From assembly GCF_016746085.1 (NCBI RefSeq), contig NZ_JAERTZ010000018.1:310001-374000 (forward strand): a stretch of 64,000 bases of DNA, in the 5' to 3' direction. Below the pieces are notes generated by a model, which saw nothing but the letters and a program-made list of their open reading frames with translations, did no database searches and was not told the DNA's origin. This document shows, piece after piece, positions 49,004-58,773 of the stretch (its first letter is position 1; each line of letters starts with the position of its first letter). Source of the stretch: Zobellella iuensis (GTDB lineage: Bacteria > Pseudomonadota > Gammaproteobacteria > Enterobacterales > Aeromonadaceae). A program made the translations under genes and the position numbers.

Positions 49004-51163
49004 TCAGCCCTTATCCGCCGTGCCATGTCCCCGCTCGCGGCTGCCGACCCGGTGCAGCAGGGTGGACAGCGCCTCCTGTCGATCGGGGCGGATCACCTCC
49101 AACTCCAGTGCATAGCTCAGGGGGAAGGACAGCGGGCCGCCGGCATTCACTGCCGCCAGCATCTGCTCCAGGCGTTCGAGGGCATGCTCGGTCTGTTGCC
49201 GGCCGGTATCGATCAGCAACACCACAAACTCATTTCCCCGCAGCCGGGCCTTTAAATCCGACTCCCGAAACGCTTCCTGCAGTACATCGGCAAAGGCCAC
49301 CAGGGCCTGCTCCCCGGCCGCCTGCCCCCCCTGTTCACTGAACCGCTTGAACTCGTTCAGATCCAGCCACAGCAGGGCTGCCGGCAGCACCCGACGGGCA
49401 CAGAAGCCCAGTATCTCTTCGGCCGCCTGCTCAAACCCCTGCCGGTTAAGCAGGCCGGTCAGGTGGTCGATACCGGCGGCCCGGTCGGCAACCAGCTCTC
49501 GTTCCACCAGATAAGCCAGATCGGCCAACAAGGCGACGTCCTTTTCACCGAACAGCCGGGGCACCTTGTCGATCAGGCAAAGGGTGCCCAGCTTGTTCCC
49601 ATCGGGGGCCCGCAATGGACAACCGGCATAGAACCGGATACCGGGCTCGCCGGTCACCAGCGGATTGCCGGAATAGGCAGGGTCGGCCAGGGTATCCCCG
49701 ACCACATAGACCCCGTTCTGCTCGATGGCGTGGGTACAGAAGGATATCTCACGCGGCGTCTGCTCCACCTCCAGTCCCTGCCGGGACTTGAACCACTGCC
49801 GCTTTTCATCCACCAGGCTGACCAGTACAACCGGCATGTCGAACAGCCGCCTGGCCAGCCGGGTCAGGCGATCGAAACGCTCTTCCGGCGGGGTATCCAG
49901 CAGCTGAATATCGTGCAGGCTCTGCAAGCGCCCGGCTTCCCGGCGCGTCTGGTAGTCCCGGATCCAGGCCAGCAGCTCCGCCTCCGCCATGGGCCGGGCG
50001 ATCAGATAGCCCTGCGCCAAATCGCACCCCTGCTCCCGCAAATAGCCGAGCGTATCCTGATCCTCTATGCCTTCCGCCGTCACCTGCAGGCCAAGGCTGT
50101 GCCCCAGATCGATCACCGACTTGATCACCGCCCGCGATTCCTGGGACTGCCCGGCCGTCATCACGAAAGACTTGTCCACCTTGAGTTCGGAAAACGGCAG
50201 CCTGACCAGCTGCAGCATGGAGGAAAAGCCGGTACCAAAATCATCCAGCGACAGCTGGAACCCCTTCATCCGCAACCGGGTCAGGATATCCAGGGAGGCC
50301 ACCGGATCTTCCATGGCGCTGGTTTCGGTCAGTTCGAAAATCAACCGCTCCGGCGCCAGCCCCAGCGCCTCGCAACGGCGCTCCAGCCGTTCGAACAAGG
50401 CCAGGTTGCCCAGGGAACGGGCCGAGACATTGATGGAGAGGGTCAGTTGCTTCAGGGGCGAGACCGGGGTCAGCACCGCCGCCAGCGGTCCGTCCACCCG
50501 GTGCAGCCGGGCGAACCAGTCCAGGGTCAAGGCCAGCACCTGCTCGGTCAGGGTGTCGATAAGCCCGCCCGACTCGGCCAAGGCGATAAAGGTCTCCGGG
50601 GCGATGGCGCCCAGCTCCGGGTGCTGCCAGCGGGCCAGCACTTCGAAACCGGTCAGCTCGGAACTCCGGCAGGCTACCTTGGGCTGGTAGACCACATGGA
50701 TATCGCCGCGTTGCAGGGCCTGGCGGATGTCTTCCAGGCTGGGCGGCCGCAGGGCCGCCGCCTTGGTGTCGGCGGCGGCCTTGCCGGCCGGCGGCTCATC
50801 GGCCAGCAAGGCCCTGAACTCCGCAGGCGTAAAAGGCTTGGGCAGCACACCGGCAATATTGAGGCCATGCCCGGCGGCAGAGCGACCGGCGGCATCCAGC
50901 ACCCGGCTGCCCACCCCGCTGCTGATGATCAGGCGGGCGGTGCAGCCCCTGTCGGCCAGGACCGACATCACCTGCACCCCGTCCATCTGGGGCATCACCA
51001 GATCGAGCGCTATGGTATCCGGTTGCCATTCCTCCAGCAGCCGGAAAAATTCGTCCGGGCTGGTGGTAAACCGGACTTCGGCCCCGGCAAACTCGGCGAT
51101 GTGCGCCAGGGTCTGCCCGGTCATGGGGTCATCATCCAGGATTAACAGCCGTGTCTTGCTCAT
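49004..51163 (-). CDS. Response regulator with EAL, GAF and degenerate GGDEF domains
   Basis: 719 aa cytoplasmic c-di-GMP phosphodiesterase. The receiver domain (1-120) has the acidic pocket at 10-12, phospho-acceptor Asp54 (IALDLVMPQMDG) and Lys109. The EAL domain (about 142-385) is catalytically competent by motif: EVLAR at 174-178, NVSARSLGN, ELTETSAMED, DDFGTGFSSM and KVDKSFV. A GAF domain follows (about 400-545; EISFCTHAIEQNG). The C-terminal GGDEF domain carries RGNEF (642-646) instead of GGDEF, so cyclase activity is doubtful, but the RxxD inhibitory site (RESD) five residues before is kept. It starts 20 bases after the hybrid kinase stop, which is its likely phosphodonor. Last gene of the cluster. 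Confidence 0.9.
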   Translation of the reverse strand: MSKTRLLILDDDPMTGQTLAHIAEFAGAEVRFTTSPDEFFRLLEEWQPDTIALDLVMPQMDGVQVMSVLADRGCTARLIISSGVGSRVLDAAGRSAAGHGLNIAGVLPKPFTPAEFRALLADEPPAGKAAADTKAAALRPPSLEDIRQALQRGDIHVVYQPKVACRSSELTGFEVLARWQHPELGAIAPETFIALAESGGLIDTLTEQVLALTLDWFARLHRVDGPLAAVLTPVSPLKQLTLSINVSARSLGNLALFERLERRCEALGLAPERLIFELTETSAMEDPVASLDILTRLRMKGFQLSLDDFGTGFSSMLQLVRLPFSELKVDKSFVMTAGQSQESRAVIKSVIDLGHSLGLQVTAEGIEDQDTLGYLREQGCDLAQGYLIARPMAEAELLAWIRDYQTRREAGRLQSLHDIQLLDTPPEERFDRLTRLARRLFDMPVVLVSLVDEKRQWFKSRQGLEVEQTPREISFCTHAIEQNGVYVVGDTLADPAYSGNPLVTGEPGIRFYAGCPLRAPDGNKLGTLCLIDKVPRLFGEKDVALLADLAYLVERELVADRAAGIDHLTGLLNRQGFEQAAEEILGFCARRVLPAALLWLDLNEFKRFSEQGGQAAGEQALVAFADVLQEAFRESDLKARLRGNEFVVLLIDTGRQQTEHALERLEQMLAAVNAGGPLSFPLSYALELEVIRPDRQEALSTLLHRVGSRERGHGTADKG

Positions 51164-51183
51164 AAGGAAACCGCGCATCTTTG

Positions 51184-53583
51184 TTATGAATGATCAATCG
51201 CCTGGCGAACCTTCGCCATCAGCTCCGCCCGCCGGTAGGGTTTCCCCAGCAGCAGCACCCCCTGCTCCAGGCGCCCCTGATGGACAATGGCATTCTCAGT
51301 GTAGCCCGAAGTGAACAGCACCTTGAGCTCCGGCCTGAGTGCTCTCGCCCTGGCCGCCAGCTCGGCCCCTCCCAGGCCGCCGGGCATCACCACATCGGTA
51401 AACAGCAAATCGATGTCATCTCTCTGCCGCAGCAGGGCCAGCGCATCATGGCCGTTGCCGGTGCTCAGCACCCGGAATCCGTGGCCCAGCAGCTGCTCCT
51501 CCGCATACCGGCGAACCAGCTCATCATCCTCTACCAGCAGGATGCATTCGCCGCCACCATGCTGCACCGGCACCATGTTATCCGCCGGCTCCGCCTCGCG
51601 CGCCCCGGTTTCGGCCCTGGGCAGGTACATTTTCACCACGGTACCGATACCGAGTTCGGAATAGACGCTGATATGACCGTTGGTCTGGCGGATAAAGCCG
51701 AACACCATGGACAGGCCCAACCCCGAGCCCTTGCCCTTTTCCTTGGTGGTGAAGAAGGGCTCGAAAATCCGCCCCAGGTGTTCGGGGGGAATACCGCTGC
51801 CGGTATCCGATACCGCCAGCAGCACATAGTGGCCGGGCGCCACCTCCGCATGGCTGGCGGCATAATCCCGGTCCAGCCGAATATCGGCGGTTTCCAGGGT
51901 CAGTCGCCCGCCTTCGGGCATGGCGTCCCGGGCATTGAGGCAAAGATTGAGCAGGGCGCTTTCCAGCTGGCCCGGATCCACCAGCGCCGGCCCGAGCCCG
52001 GCGGACGGCCGCAGTTCCATGCTGATATGCTGGCCCAGGGCCCGGGTCAGCAGCGGGCCCATGCCCTCGACCAGCTCGTTGACCTGGATCACCCTGGGCT
52101 CCAGCGCCTGACGGCGGGCAAAGGCCAGCAGCCGATGGGTCAGATCCGCCCCCCGCTGAGCGGCCGTCACCATCATCCGCGCCAGCTCGGCCAGCGCCGG
52201 CTCCCGCGCCAGCTGTTCCTGCAGCAGTTCGCCGTTGCCCAGGATCACCGTCAGCAGGTTGTTGAAGTCATGGGCGATACCGCCGGTCAGCTGGCCCACG
52301 GCCTCCATCCGCTGGGCATGGCGCAACTGCTCCTCCAGGGAGCGCAGGGTGGCTTCCTGCCGGTAGCGCTCCAGCGCCAGCCCGACGATATGGCCGGTAC
52401 GGCCGATCAGGGTAAGGTCAGCCTCGGTAGGCGCCTTGGGACTATGGTGATAGAGGGCAAAACTGGCCAATACCCGGCCCTCGCCGTCCAGCACCGGAAT
52501 GGACCAGCAGGCCCGCAGCCCATGGGCCAGAGCCGGCTCCTGGTAGGCCGTCCACAGGGGATCGGTCGCGATGTCTTCCACGATCACCGGCTGGCGCCGG
52601 TACATGGCGGTGCCGCAGGAACCGGCCTCGGGCCCGATGGGCTGGCCGTACACCGCCTGATTGTAACTCTCGGGCAGGCTGGGAGCCGCCCCTTCGCGCA
52701 GGTGGATGCCGTCTTCGTCCAGCAACAGCACCGACGCCAGGGTATTGGGCAATACCTGCTCAATACCCAGCACTATCCGGGTCAGCACCTCGTGCCGGTT
52801 GGCGCCTTCGTAGATCATCTGCAGCGCCCGGGCCTCGGTCAACTGGATCTGCTCGTTGCGCTTGCGCTCGGTACTGTCCTGCAGCGACAGGGCCAGGCCC
52901 TCGCCGGTGCGCACATAGTGGCATGCCAGCCAGCGCTCGCATCGGGGATAAAAGAGCTCGGCTTCTCCCTCCGTCCGGTCGGACGCCAGCAACAGCTGCA
53001 ACTGGGGGAAGACGGCCACCAGCGGCTGGCCCAGCATGGGCCGAGACGCCGTGCCCAGCAGCAGTTCCGCCTTCCGGTTGGCGAAGACGACCCTCTGTTT
53101 CTCGTCCAGGATAAAGAACGCCTCTGTCATGCATTCCAGGATGCTGCTCAGGCGCCCGGCCAGCCGTTCCGACTCCCGCCGGCTCCGCAGCTGTGCCCGA
53201 TAGGCCGACTGCACCTGTTGCAGGTAGTGGATAATGGCGACGGAAAGGAGGCAGCTCAGGCCTATGCCCGCCAGGGCAAGCACGCGGTTGGCCAGCACGA
53301 ACACAGGGGCAAACTCCGCTGGCGCGGCCGGGGATATGAAAATGCCCGCCACGGTCAGGCCGGCCGCCGCCAGCGCAATGGCGAGCACGAAGCCGGTACT
53401 GCCGGTAAACAGGGCCAGCAGGATGACGGGCGGATACAGGCTGCCATGGGCAAAGCCGAGCTGGGTCTGGCCATCGGCGGCAAAGATCAGGGCGAGCCCG
53501 CCCAGGGCGCACCAGCGCCAGGCCGGATGCCCGCTCAGGGCATGCAGCCATCGCCATCCCTGGCCGGTCGTCAGTGTCATCAT
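51184..53583 (-). CDS. Hybrid sensor histidine kinase (membrane, PAS, GAF, HisKA, ATPase, receiver)
   Basis: 799 aa. Order: hydrophobic helices (about 20-120), PAS (about 143-240), GAF (about 265-405), HisKA with phospho-accepting His438 in [11 protein letters not shown], HATPase with N-box [15 protein letters not shown] and G-boxes [35 protein letters not shown], then a receiver domain with Asp730 ([10 protein letters not shown]). The receiver at the C-terminus implies a phosphorelay or feedback. Tight linkage to the REC-EAL gene suggests that it controls c-di-GMP breakdown. The start is one of two adjacent ATG codons. Confidence 0.9.
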   Translation of the reverse strand: MMTLTTGQGWRWLHALSGHPAWRWCALGGLALIFAADGQTQLGFAHGSLYPPVILLALFTGSTGFVLAIALAAAGLTVAGIFISPAAPAEFAPVFVLANRVLALAGIGLSCLLSVAIIHYLQQVQSAYRAQLRSRRESERLAGRLSSILECMTEAFFILDEKQRVVFANRKAELLLGTASRPMLGQPLVAVFPQLQLLLASDRTEGEAELFYPRCERWLACHYVRTGEGLALSLQDSTERKRNEQIQLTEARALQMIYEGANRHEVLTRIVLGIEQVLPNTLASVLLLDEDGIHLREGAAPSLPESYNQAVYGQPIGPEAGSCGTAMYRRQPVIVEDIATDPLWTAYQEPALAHGLRACWSIPVLDGEGRVLASFALYHHSPKAPTEADLTLIGRTGHIVGLALERYRQEATLRSLEEQLRHAQRMEAVGQLTGGIAHDFNNLLTVILGNGELLQEQLAREPALAELARMMVTAAQRGADLTHRLLAFARRQALEPRVIQVNELVEGMGPLLTRALGQHISMELRPSAGLGPALVDPGQLESALLNLCLNARDAMPEGGRLTLETADIRLDRDYAASHAEVAPGHYVLLAVSDTGSGIPPEHLGRIFEPFFTTKEKGKGSGLGLSMVFGFIRQTNGHISVYSELGIGTVVKMYLPRAETGAREAEPADNMVPVQHGGGECILLVEDDELVRRYAEEQLLGHGFRVLSTGNGHDALALLRQRDDIDLLFTDVVMPGGLGGAELAARARALRPELKVLFTSGYTENAIVHQGRLEQGVLLLGKPYRRAELMAKVRQAIDHS

Positions 53584-53674
53584 GCTCGGCTCCCCGCTCT
53601 CCGACGGTTCAATTGCTTGGCGCCCGCCAGGAGCGATCCCGGGGGCTCATTCACTCCCTCAACGGCAGCGCGGC

Positions 53675-55501
53675 TTATCCCCGCAGCCGCTCTATGCAGC
53701 CCTTGCCCCTGGCCTTGGCGCCGTACATGGCGTTATCCGCCCGGGTCAGCAGGGCGTCGGCGCTGTCGCCGTCTTCCGGATAGAGCGCGATGCCGATGGA
53801 GGCCGACACCTGCAGGGCATGCCCGCTCCAGTCCAGCGGCGTGGACAGCAGCCGTAATAGGGTTTCGGCGATGCGCCGGGCCGAGGCTTCGTCGGCCACC
53901 GCCTCCAGCAACACCACGAATTCATCGCCGCCGGTCCGGGCACAACAGTCGGTGGCCCGCAAATTGGTTTTCAGGCGGTGACCGAGGGCGGCCAGGTAGG
54001 CGTCGCCCGCGTCGTGGCCATGGGTGTCGTTGAGCGCCTTGAAGCCATCCAGATCGATAAACAGCAGCGCGAACGGCTGCTGTTCCCGGCGGCCCCGGTG
54101 AATGCCGCGCAGCAGCTGTTCGTTGAGCAGGCTGCGGTTGGCCAGGCCGGTCAGGGGATCGTGCAGGGCCAGGTAGCGGATCCGCTCCTGCTGCAGGTGA
54201 CGCTCCAGGATCAATGACGTCAGGTGGGCGATACGCTGGATCACCATCTGTTCATGGGCCGACGGATGGATGCGTTGACGGGGAAACACCGCGAAGAGAG
54301 TCTGCTGCGCACGGGCGCTGTCGTGAATGGGCATCAGCCAGCAACCGGCCATGTCATGGTCTTGCGCCAGCGCCAGCCAGGGCTGCCAGCGGAACGCCGA
54401 ACCTTCGGCCACGAACACCTGCAGCCGGCCGCTTTGCAGCCCCGGCTGCAGTATGCTCAGCAGGCTGTCGGTCTGCAACTCGGCCAGGCGGCGGCAAAAG
54501 TCTTCCGGCAGGGAGGGGCCGTTGCTGACCTGCAGGCGGTCATCCGCCGCCCATCGCAGCACCGCCACCCGGCACTGCTCCAGCTGCCGCTCCAGCGCCA
54601 GGCAGATATGATCCAGGGTTTTGTCCGGCTGCTCGCCGGCGGTGGCCATTTCCAGGATCTCCCGCTCCAGGCGCAGCAAGGCATCGGCCCGCTCCCGCTC
54701 GGTGATGTCCTGGCCGGTATAGATCAGGTAACGGGGGGGCTGACCGGCATCGCCGACGCATTTCACCGTCCAGCGGATATGTATCTGTTCCCCCGCCGCA
54801 TTGTGCATGCGGCAGACGAAGGGCCGGGGCTCCTCGTACTCCCGGGGGCCGTCGACCAGGTTGTTGAAGAGAAGATCGATGCTGAACAGCACCTTCAGCG
54901 GCTGGCCCCGCACTTCCTCCTCGCTGAAGCCGGTCTGCTGCTCACAGCTGCGGTTGATGCTGATGATACGCCCATAGGTATCGGTGACCACCACCAGGGC
55001 GCTGATGGTTTTCAATACCGTGTCGATAAACTGTTTTTCTTCGGACAGGGTCTGGTGCACCTTGCGCAGCGCCTGCTCCTTGTCGCGCAGGTGACGCTCG
55101 CGCCGCACCGCATTGGTGATGTCGTGCAACTGCACCAGGGTCAGTCCGTCACTCTCCGCCAGGGGCCGCAACAGCATGGAATGGAACAGCGGGCTGCCCG
55201 CCCCGGACGACGCCTGGCGACGCAACGGCAGCAGTTGCGGATGCAGTTGGTGAGACAACAGCCGCGACAGCCGGTGCTCGCAGGCGTCGCCTACCGCATC
55301 CAGCAGTACCGCCGGCAGCTCGCCAAACAGCTGCTCCAGCCGGCGACCGGCGGCCTCGCCGGCAGCGATGCCGCTGTGCTGCTCCAGCCAATGGTTCCAG
55401 AAACGGACCCGCCGCTCCTGGTCGAGGAGGATAACGCCACATTCAATATGATCCAGGGTGATCATGCTCAGCCCGTTCACCTGGCCCAAGGCGGCATTCA
55501 T
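53675..55501 (-). CDS. Diguanylate cyclase with PAS and GAF-like domains
   Basis: 608 aa. An N-terminal PAS-like domain (about 12-130), a second PAS domain (about 165-285: ISALVVVTDTYGRIISINRSCEQQTGFSEEEV ... TGQDITERERAD), a GAF-like domain (about 300-430) and an intact C-terminal GGDEF domain with GGDEF at 524-528 and inhibitory-site RATD before it. It should make c-di-GMP with product inhibition. ATG 55501 was chosen because GAGGA lies 8 bases upstream; a GTG five codons earlier overlaps the cheC stop. No membrane segment. Confidence 0.9.
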   Translation of the reverse strand: MNAALGQVNGLSMITLDHIECGVILLDQERRVRFWNHWLEQHSGIAAGEAAGRRLEQLFGELPAVLLDAVGDACEHRLSRLLSHQLHPQLLPLRRQASSGAGSPLFHSMLLRPLAESDGLTLVQLHDITNAVRRERHLRDKEQALRKVHQTLSEEKQFIDTVLKTISALVVVTDTYGRIISINRSCEQQTGFSEEEVRGQPLKVLFSIDLLFNNLVDGPREYEEPRPFVCRMHNAAGEQIHIRWTVKCVGDAGQPPRYLIYTGQDITERERADALLRLEREILEMATAGEQPDKTLDHICLALERQLEQCRVAVLRWAADDRLQVSNGPSLPEDFCRRLAELQTDSLLSILQPGLQSGRLQVFVAEGSAFRWQPWLALAQDHDMAGCWLMPIHDSARAQQTLFAVFPRQRIHPSAHEQMVIQRIAHLTSLILERHLQQERIRYLALHDPLTGLANRSLLNEQLLRGIHRGRREQQPFALLFIDLDGFKALNDTHGHDAGDAYLAALGHRLKTNLRATDCCARTGGDEFVVLLEAVADEASARRIAETLLRLLSTPLDWSGHALQVSASIGIALYPEDGDSADALLTRADNAMYGAKARGKGCIERLRG

Positions 55502-55512
55502 GGCGGCTGTCC

Positions 55513-56136
55513 TCACTCGAGCTCGGCCAGATAACAGCGCAACGCCTCGATAAAGGTGTCCGCCGAATGGACGTCGATCAGAAACGCCAGATACCCCTGC
55601 AGGGCGCTTTCACGCAGGCTGAAATCTATCTGTACCAGCATGATCATGGAGTCGTCGCCATTCGTATCCAGCGACAGCCGGTTCAGCAAGTGAGGGGTAT
55701 CGACATTGAACGCCTGGGGCAGATCGGTCTGGATCTGCTGGCTGAGCATATTGGCCAGGGTCGCCAGGCAGTTGTTGAGCAGGATATTGCCGAGTTCGGC
55801 CAGGGTTTCCTGCTCCAGCTCGGAAATCTCGTCGGCGGACAGATCCGCCCCGAGCATGGCCCGGACCAGCTCCAGGCTGCGCTCTTCGGGAAACAACAGC
55901 GCGGCCCGGCCGCTCATAAAGCCCCGAAAGCCCTGGATCACGCCGGCCAGCAAGCCGGGCATGGAGCGGCAGAAAATTTCCCTAGCCTCGGCCGGAGACA
56001 AAAACTGCAACTGGGGCACCGACAGCAACACCTCGTCCTGCACCAGTTGCGACAGCGCGCTGGCCGCCCGCCCGACGCCAATGTTCATCAGCTCGACAAT
56101 GACATCATGTTCATCGGCAGTCAGGGTTAGGGTCAT
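55513..56136 (-). CDS. cheC: CheC-family phosphatase
   Basis: 207 aa. CheC-type proteins dephosphorylate CheY-P. The active-site pattern D-x3-E-x2-N-x22-P is exact in the first half: Asp11, Glu15, Asn18, Pro41. A second copy in the other half reads E-x3-E-x2-N-x22-P (TLAELGN ... DLP), with Glu in place of Asp/Ser, so two sites may be active. It overlaps the CheY-like receiver gene by four bases (ATGA), and the pair probably acts as receiver plus phosphatase. No other chemotaxis genes lie in the window, so the pair may serve c-di-GMP signalling rather than flagella. Confidence 0.87.
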   Translation of the reverse strand: MTLTLTADEHDVIVELMNIGVGRAASALSQLVQDEVLLSVPQLQFLSPAEAREIFCRSMPGLLAGVIQGFRGFMSGRAALLFPEERSLELVRAMLGADLSADEISELEQETLAELGNILLNNCLATLANMLSQQIQTDLPQAFNVDTPHLLNRLSLDTNGDDSMIMLVQIDFSLRESALQGYLAFLIDVHSADTFIEALRCYLAELE

Positions 56137-56504
56137 TCGGCTACCTCTAAGAAACGGGCCAGGCCTTCCAGGCTGGCGGGTTTGGCCAGAAACGTCATAT
56201 CCAGCTCCCGGGCCCGTTTCACCAGGGCATCCTGGATATTGGCGGTGACCAGGGCCAGTTTCATCTGCGGGTGGCTCTGCCGAAAGAGGCCGGCCAGCTC
56301 GATACCATCGCGACCCGGCATATTGAAGTCGATCAGCGCCACGTCGGCCTGGCGCTCCTGCATCAGCGCCAGGGCGTCATCGGCCGAGGCGGCCTCCAGG
56401 ATATCCAGCGACAGCGGCAAGCTTTGCAACTGACGCATCAGGCTGAGACGGGCTACTCTGCTGTCGTCGACCAGCAGCACGGTCATGGCTTTGGCTTGAG
56501 TCAT
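56133..56504 (-). CDS. CheY-like stand-alone response regulator
   Basis: 123 aa single receiver domain. The acidic pair is in LVDDSRVARLSLMRQL, phospho-acceptor Asp59 in VALIDFNMPGRDG, the switch Thr in LALVTANIQ, and Lys in FLAKPASLEG. No output domain. Its stop overlaps the cheC start, and cheC is followed by the PAS-GGDEF gene, so these three form an operon. Likely donor: the hybrid kinase downstream. Confidence 0.9.
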   Translation of the reverse strand: MTQAKAMTVLLVDDSRVARLSLMRQLQSLPLSLDILEAASADDALALMQERQADVALIDFNMPGRDGIELAGLFRQSHPQMKLALVTANIQDALVKRARELDMTFLAKPASLEGLARFLEVAE

Positions 56505-56597
56505 TAATACATTCCGGAAACGGCTTAAAATTGCAACAAGCTAGGCATTATAGAGAAAACACAACCGTTTGAAATGGATATGAACGAATCTTTGGCA

Positions 56598-56625
56598 GAA
56601 AAAACGGCCCGCTCACGGGGTCCCG
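56598..56625 (-). terminator. Possible terminator of the GAF-GGDEF gene
   Basis: Read leftward, CCCCG-TGAG-CGGG followed by CCGTTTTTT, 19 to 46 bases after the stop of the gene at 56644. The stem is short. It would separate that gene from the receiver-cheC operon. Confidence 0.45.
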
Positions 56626-56643
56626 GACCAGGGCACCCGCGGT

Positions 56644-58476
56644 TCAGGCGGGCAGGACCACCAGCTGGTTTTTCCCCGCCTGCTTGGCGCGGTACATGGC
56701 GGCGTCGGCCCGCTGGATCAGGGCCTGTTCATCCAGCTCACCGGGACGGGACAGGATAAGCCCGATGCTCAGGCTGACCGGCAGCACGGCGGCTTCCCAG
56801 CGCACCGGCTGGCGGAGCACCGCCAGCAGTTTTTGCGCCACCCGCTGTGCCGTGGCCAAATCGACCTCCGGCAGCACCACCACAAATTCATCGCCGCCCA
56901 GGCGGGCGATGGTGTCGGACTTGCGCAGCGTCTCGCTCATTCGCTCCGCCAGGCAGGTGAGCACCTTGTCGCCGGCATGGTGGCCGTGGCTGTCGTTCAC
57001 CCGCTTGAAGTCATCGAGGTCGATAAACAACAGCGCCACCTGCCGCCGGTGCTCGGCGGCCGTGCTCAGCGCCTGGGCCAGTTGCTCCCCCAGCAGGGTG
57101 CGGTTGGCCAGCCCGGTCAGGGCATCGTACTCGGCTCTTTCCCGCAGGGCCTTCCACTGGTCCTGCCGCTCCATGGCAAAACCCGCCACCCGGGCCAGCG
57201 CTTCCAGAAAAGCGGCTTCAGACGCGGAAGGACGGGTGGCTTGCCGGGGCAAAATCCACATGTCCCCCAGGATCCGCCACCGATCTTCGCTCAGTACCGG
57301 GAACCGCCACCAGGCCCCCGTTGCCGTATCGTGCCGGACAAAGGGAGTCTGCTCCACCCCGTAAAATACCGGCCGGGTGCCATTGAGGGGCGGCAGCGCA
57401 ACCCTGGCCAGCTCCGGGTGAGAGACATACTCGGTATCCAGGCTGTTGTCGGTGAGGTGGCTGATCAGCACACGGGCTCCGGGCCGGTGATAAACGATGG
57501 CGTTGCCGATGGAGGCCAGAATTTCGGTCAGGGTATTTTCCAGGGTCACTTCGCGCAGGGTATGGGCCTGAGTGTCGCGCAGCGTTTCCTCTAGCCGCTC
57601 CTGGGTTTTATCCGTGACCACACAAAACAGGTAGGGCTGCTCATCCAGCCACAGCCGTTCGGCATTCACCCCGGCGATGCGCAGCGCCCCCTGTTTGTCC
57701 AGCAAGGGCCAGTCCCCCTTCACCCTCAGCCCCTGCGCCAGGCAGCTGTTGATCATCCGTGCCACGCTCGTCCTGGCCGCCGGCAGGGTCAGGGCCAGGG
57801 GATCGGCCCCCTTGAGGGCCTCGGCCGTCTGCTCCAGGATGCTGGCAACCTTTTCGTTGAGCTCGACGATGCTGCCGGCCTGATCCAGCAGCGCAAAGCC
57901 GATACCGGATGCGCGCTTGATCGCCTCCAGCAGTTGCGACTGGCGGTTGCGCACCCGCTCCGACTCCCGCAGGCGGCGGATGATCAGGCGGCTGCGCAGC
58001 CGCTCGCACACCAGCTCGGCCAGGGTGGCCAGCTGCAGCAGCTGCAATTCGCTCAGCCCCTGGGGCCGGGGGTCGGGATCGGCCACGCACAGGGTGCCCA
58101 CGGCGCTGACGCCGGTTTGCACCAACAGGGGAATACCGACATAGAAACGAACGGATTGACGAGCCACCAGCGGGCTCTGCCGAAAGCGCGGATCCAGGGC
58201 GGCATCCTGCACCACCAGGGGCTGCCGCTGCAATATGGCATGGCCGCAGAAGCTGATCTCCCGCGGGCTCTGCCTGACGTCCAGCCCGTGGCGGGACTTG
58301 AACCACTGCCGCTGCCGGTCGACCAGGGTGATCAGGGCAATCCGGCAGCCGCTGATCTCCGCCGCCAGCCGGGTCAGGGCGTCAAACCCTTCTTCCGGCC
58401 CGGTATCCAGCACGGCCAGATCCCGGAGCAACTGCAGCCGGCGGGCCTCGTCATCAGGATAGCGGGGAAGCTGCAA
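56644..58476 (-). CDS. Diguanylate cyclase with GAF and PAS-like domains
   Basis: 610 aa. An N-terminal GAF domain (about 25-165; WFKSRHGLDVRQSPREISFCGHAIL is typical and closely resembles the GAF domain of the REC-EAL protein in this cluster), a PAS-like segment (about 185-300), a second sensor region (about 310-440) and an intact GGDEF domain with GGDEF at 527-531 preceded by inhibitory-site RKSD. No signal peptide or membrane helix. First gene of the leftward signalling cluster, 297 bases from divergent pqiA. Confidence 0.9.
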   Translation of the reverse strand: MQLPRYPDDEARRLQLLRDLAVLDTGPEEGFDALTRLAAEISGCRIALITLVDRQRQWFKSRHGLDVRQSPREISFCGHAILQRQPLVVQDAALDPRFRQSPLVARQSVRFYVGIPLLVQTGVSAVGTLCVADPDPRPQGLSELQLLQLATLAELVCERLRSRLIIRRLRESERVRNRQSQLLEAIKRASGIGFALLDQAGSIVELNEKVASILEQTAEALKGADPLALTLPAARTSVARMINSCLAQGLRVKGDWPLLDKQGALRIAGVNAERLWLDEQPYLFCVVTDKTQERLEETLRDTQAHTLREVTLENTLTEILASIGNAIVYHRPGARVLISHLTDNSLDTEYVSHPELARVALPPLNGTRPVFYGVEQTPFVRHDTATGAWWRFPVLSEDRWRILGDMWILPRQATRPSASEAAFLEALARVAGFAMERQDQWKALRERAEYDALTGLANRTLLGEQLAQALSTAAEHRRQVALLFIDLDDFKRVNDSHGHHAGDKVLTCLAERMSETLRKSDTIARLGGDEFVVVLPEVDLATAQRVAQKLLAVLRQPVRWEAAVLPVSLSIGLILSRPGELDEQALIQRADAAMYRAKQAGKNQLVVLPA

Positions 58477-58550
58477 TGCGGTTACTCCATGTCATCATTC
58501 GGGCCAATCCTTGGCCGAACAGGGTCGGCTGAAACCATTCGAGGGCGCTA

Positions 58551-58568
58551 CCACCAGCGCGCTGGTGG
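58551..58568. repeat. 18-bp perfect palindrome in the pqiA upstream region
   Basis: CCACCAGCGCGCTGGTGG. It lies between the divergent GAF-GGDEF gene and pqiA. A second hairpin, ACCGGGGC-ACCG-GCCCCGGT, is at 58680-58699, 75 bases before pqiA. Either could be an operator or a transcript-end structure; neither matches a regulator I know. Confidence 0.4.
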
Positions 58569-58773
58569 CGTCATTTTCATCATTTGTCAATATTCGTCAA
58601 GTAAACGGCTCTGGTTTCCGACAAAAAAACCGCACGCCTCGGCACCGGCCCGGCGCATATCGCCATGGCCCCCTGAAACACCGGGGCACCGGCCCCGGTT
58701 GTCCTTTATTAAGCAGGCAAAATTATCGTAGTATCAACCACTCATAGGCGGTATTCAGAGGTACAAGGTCATA

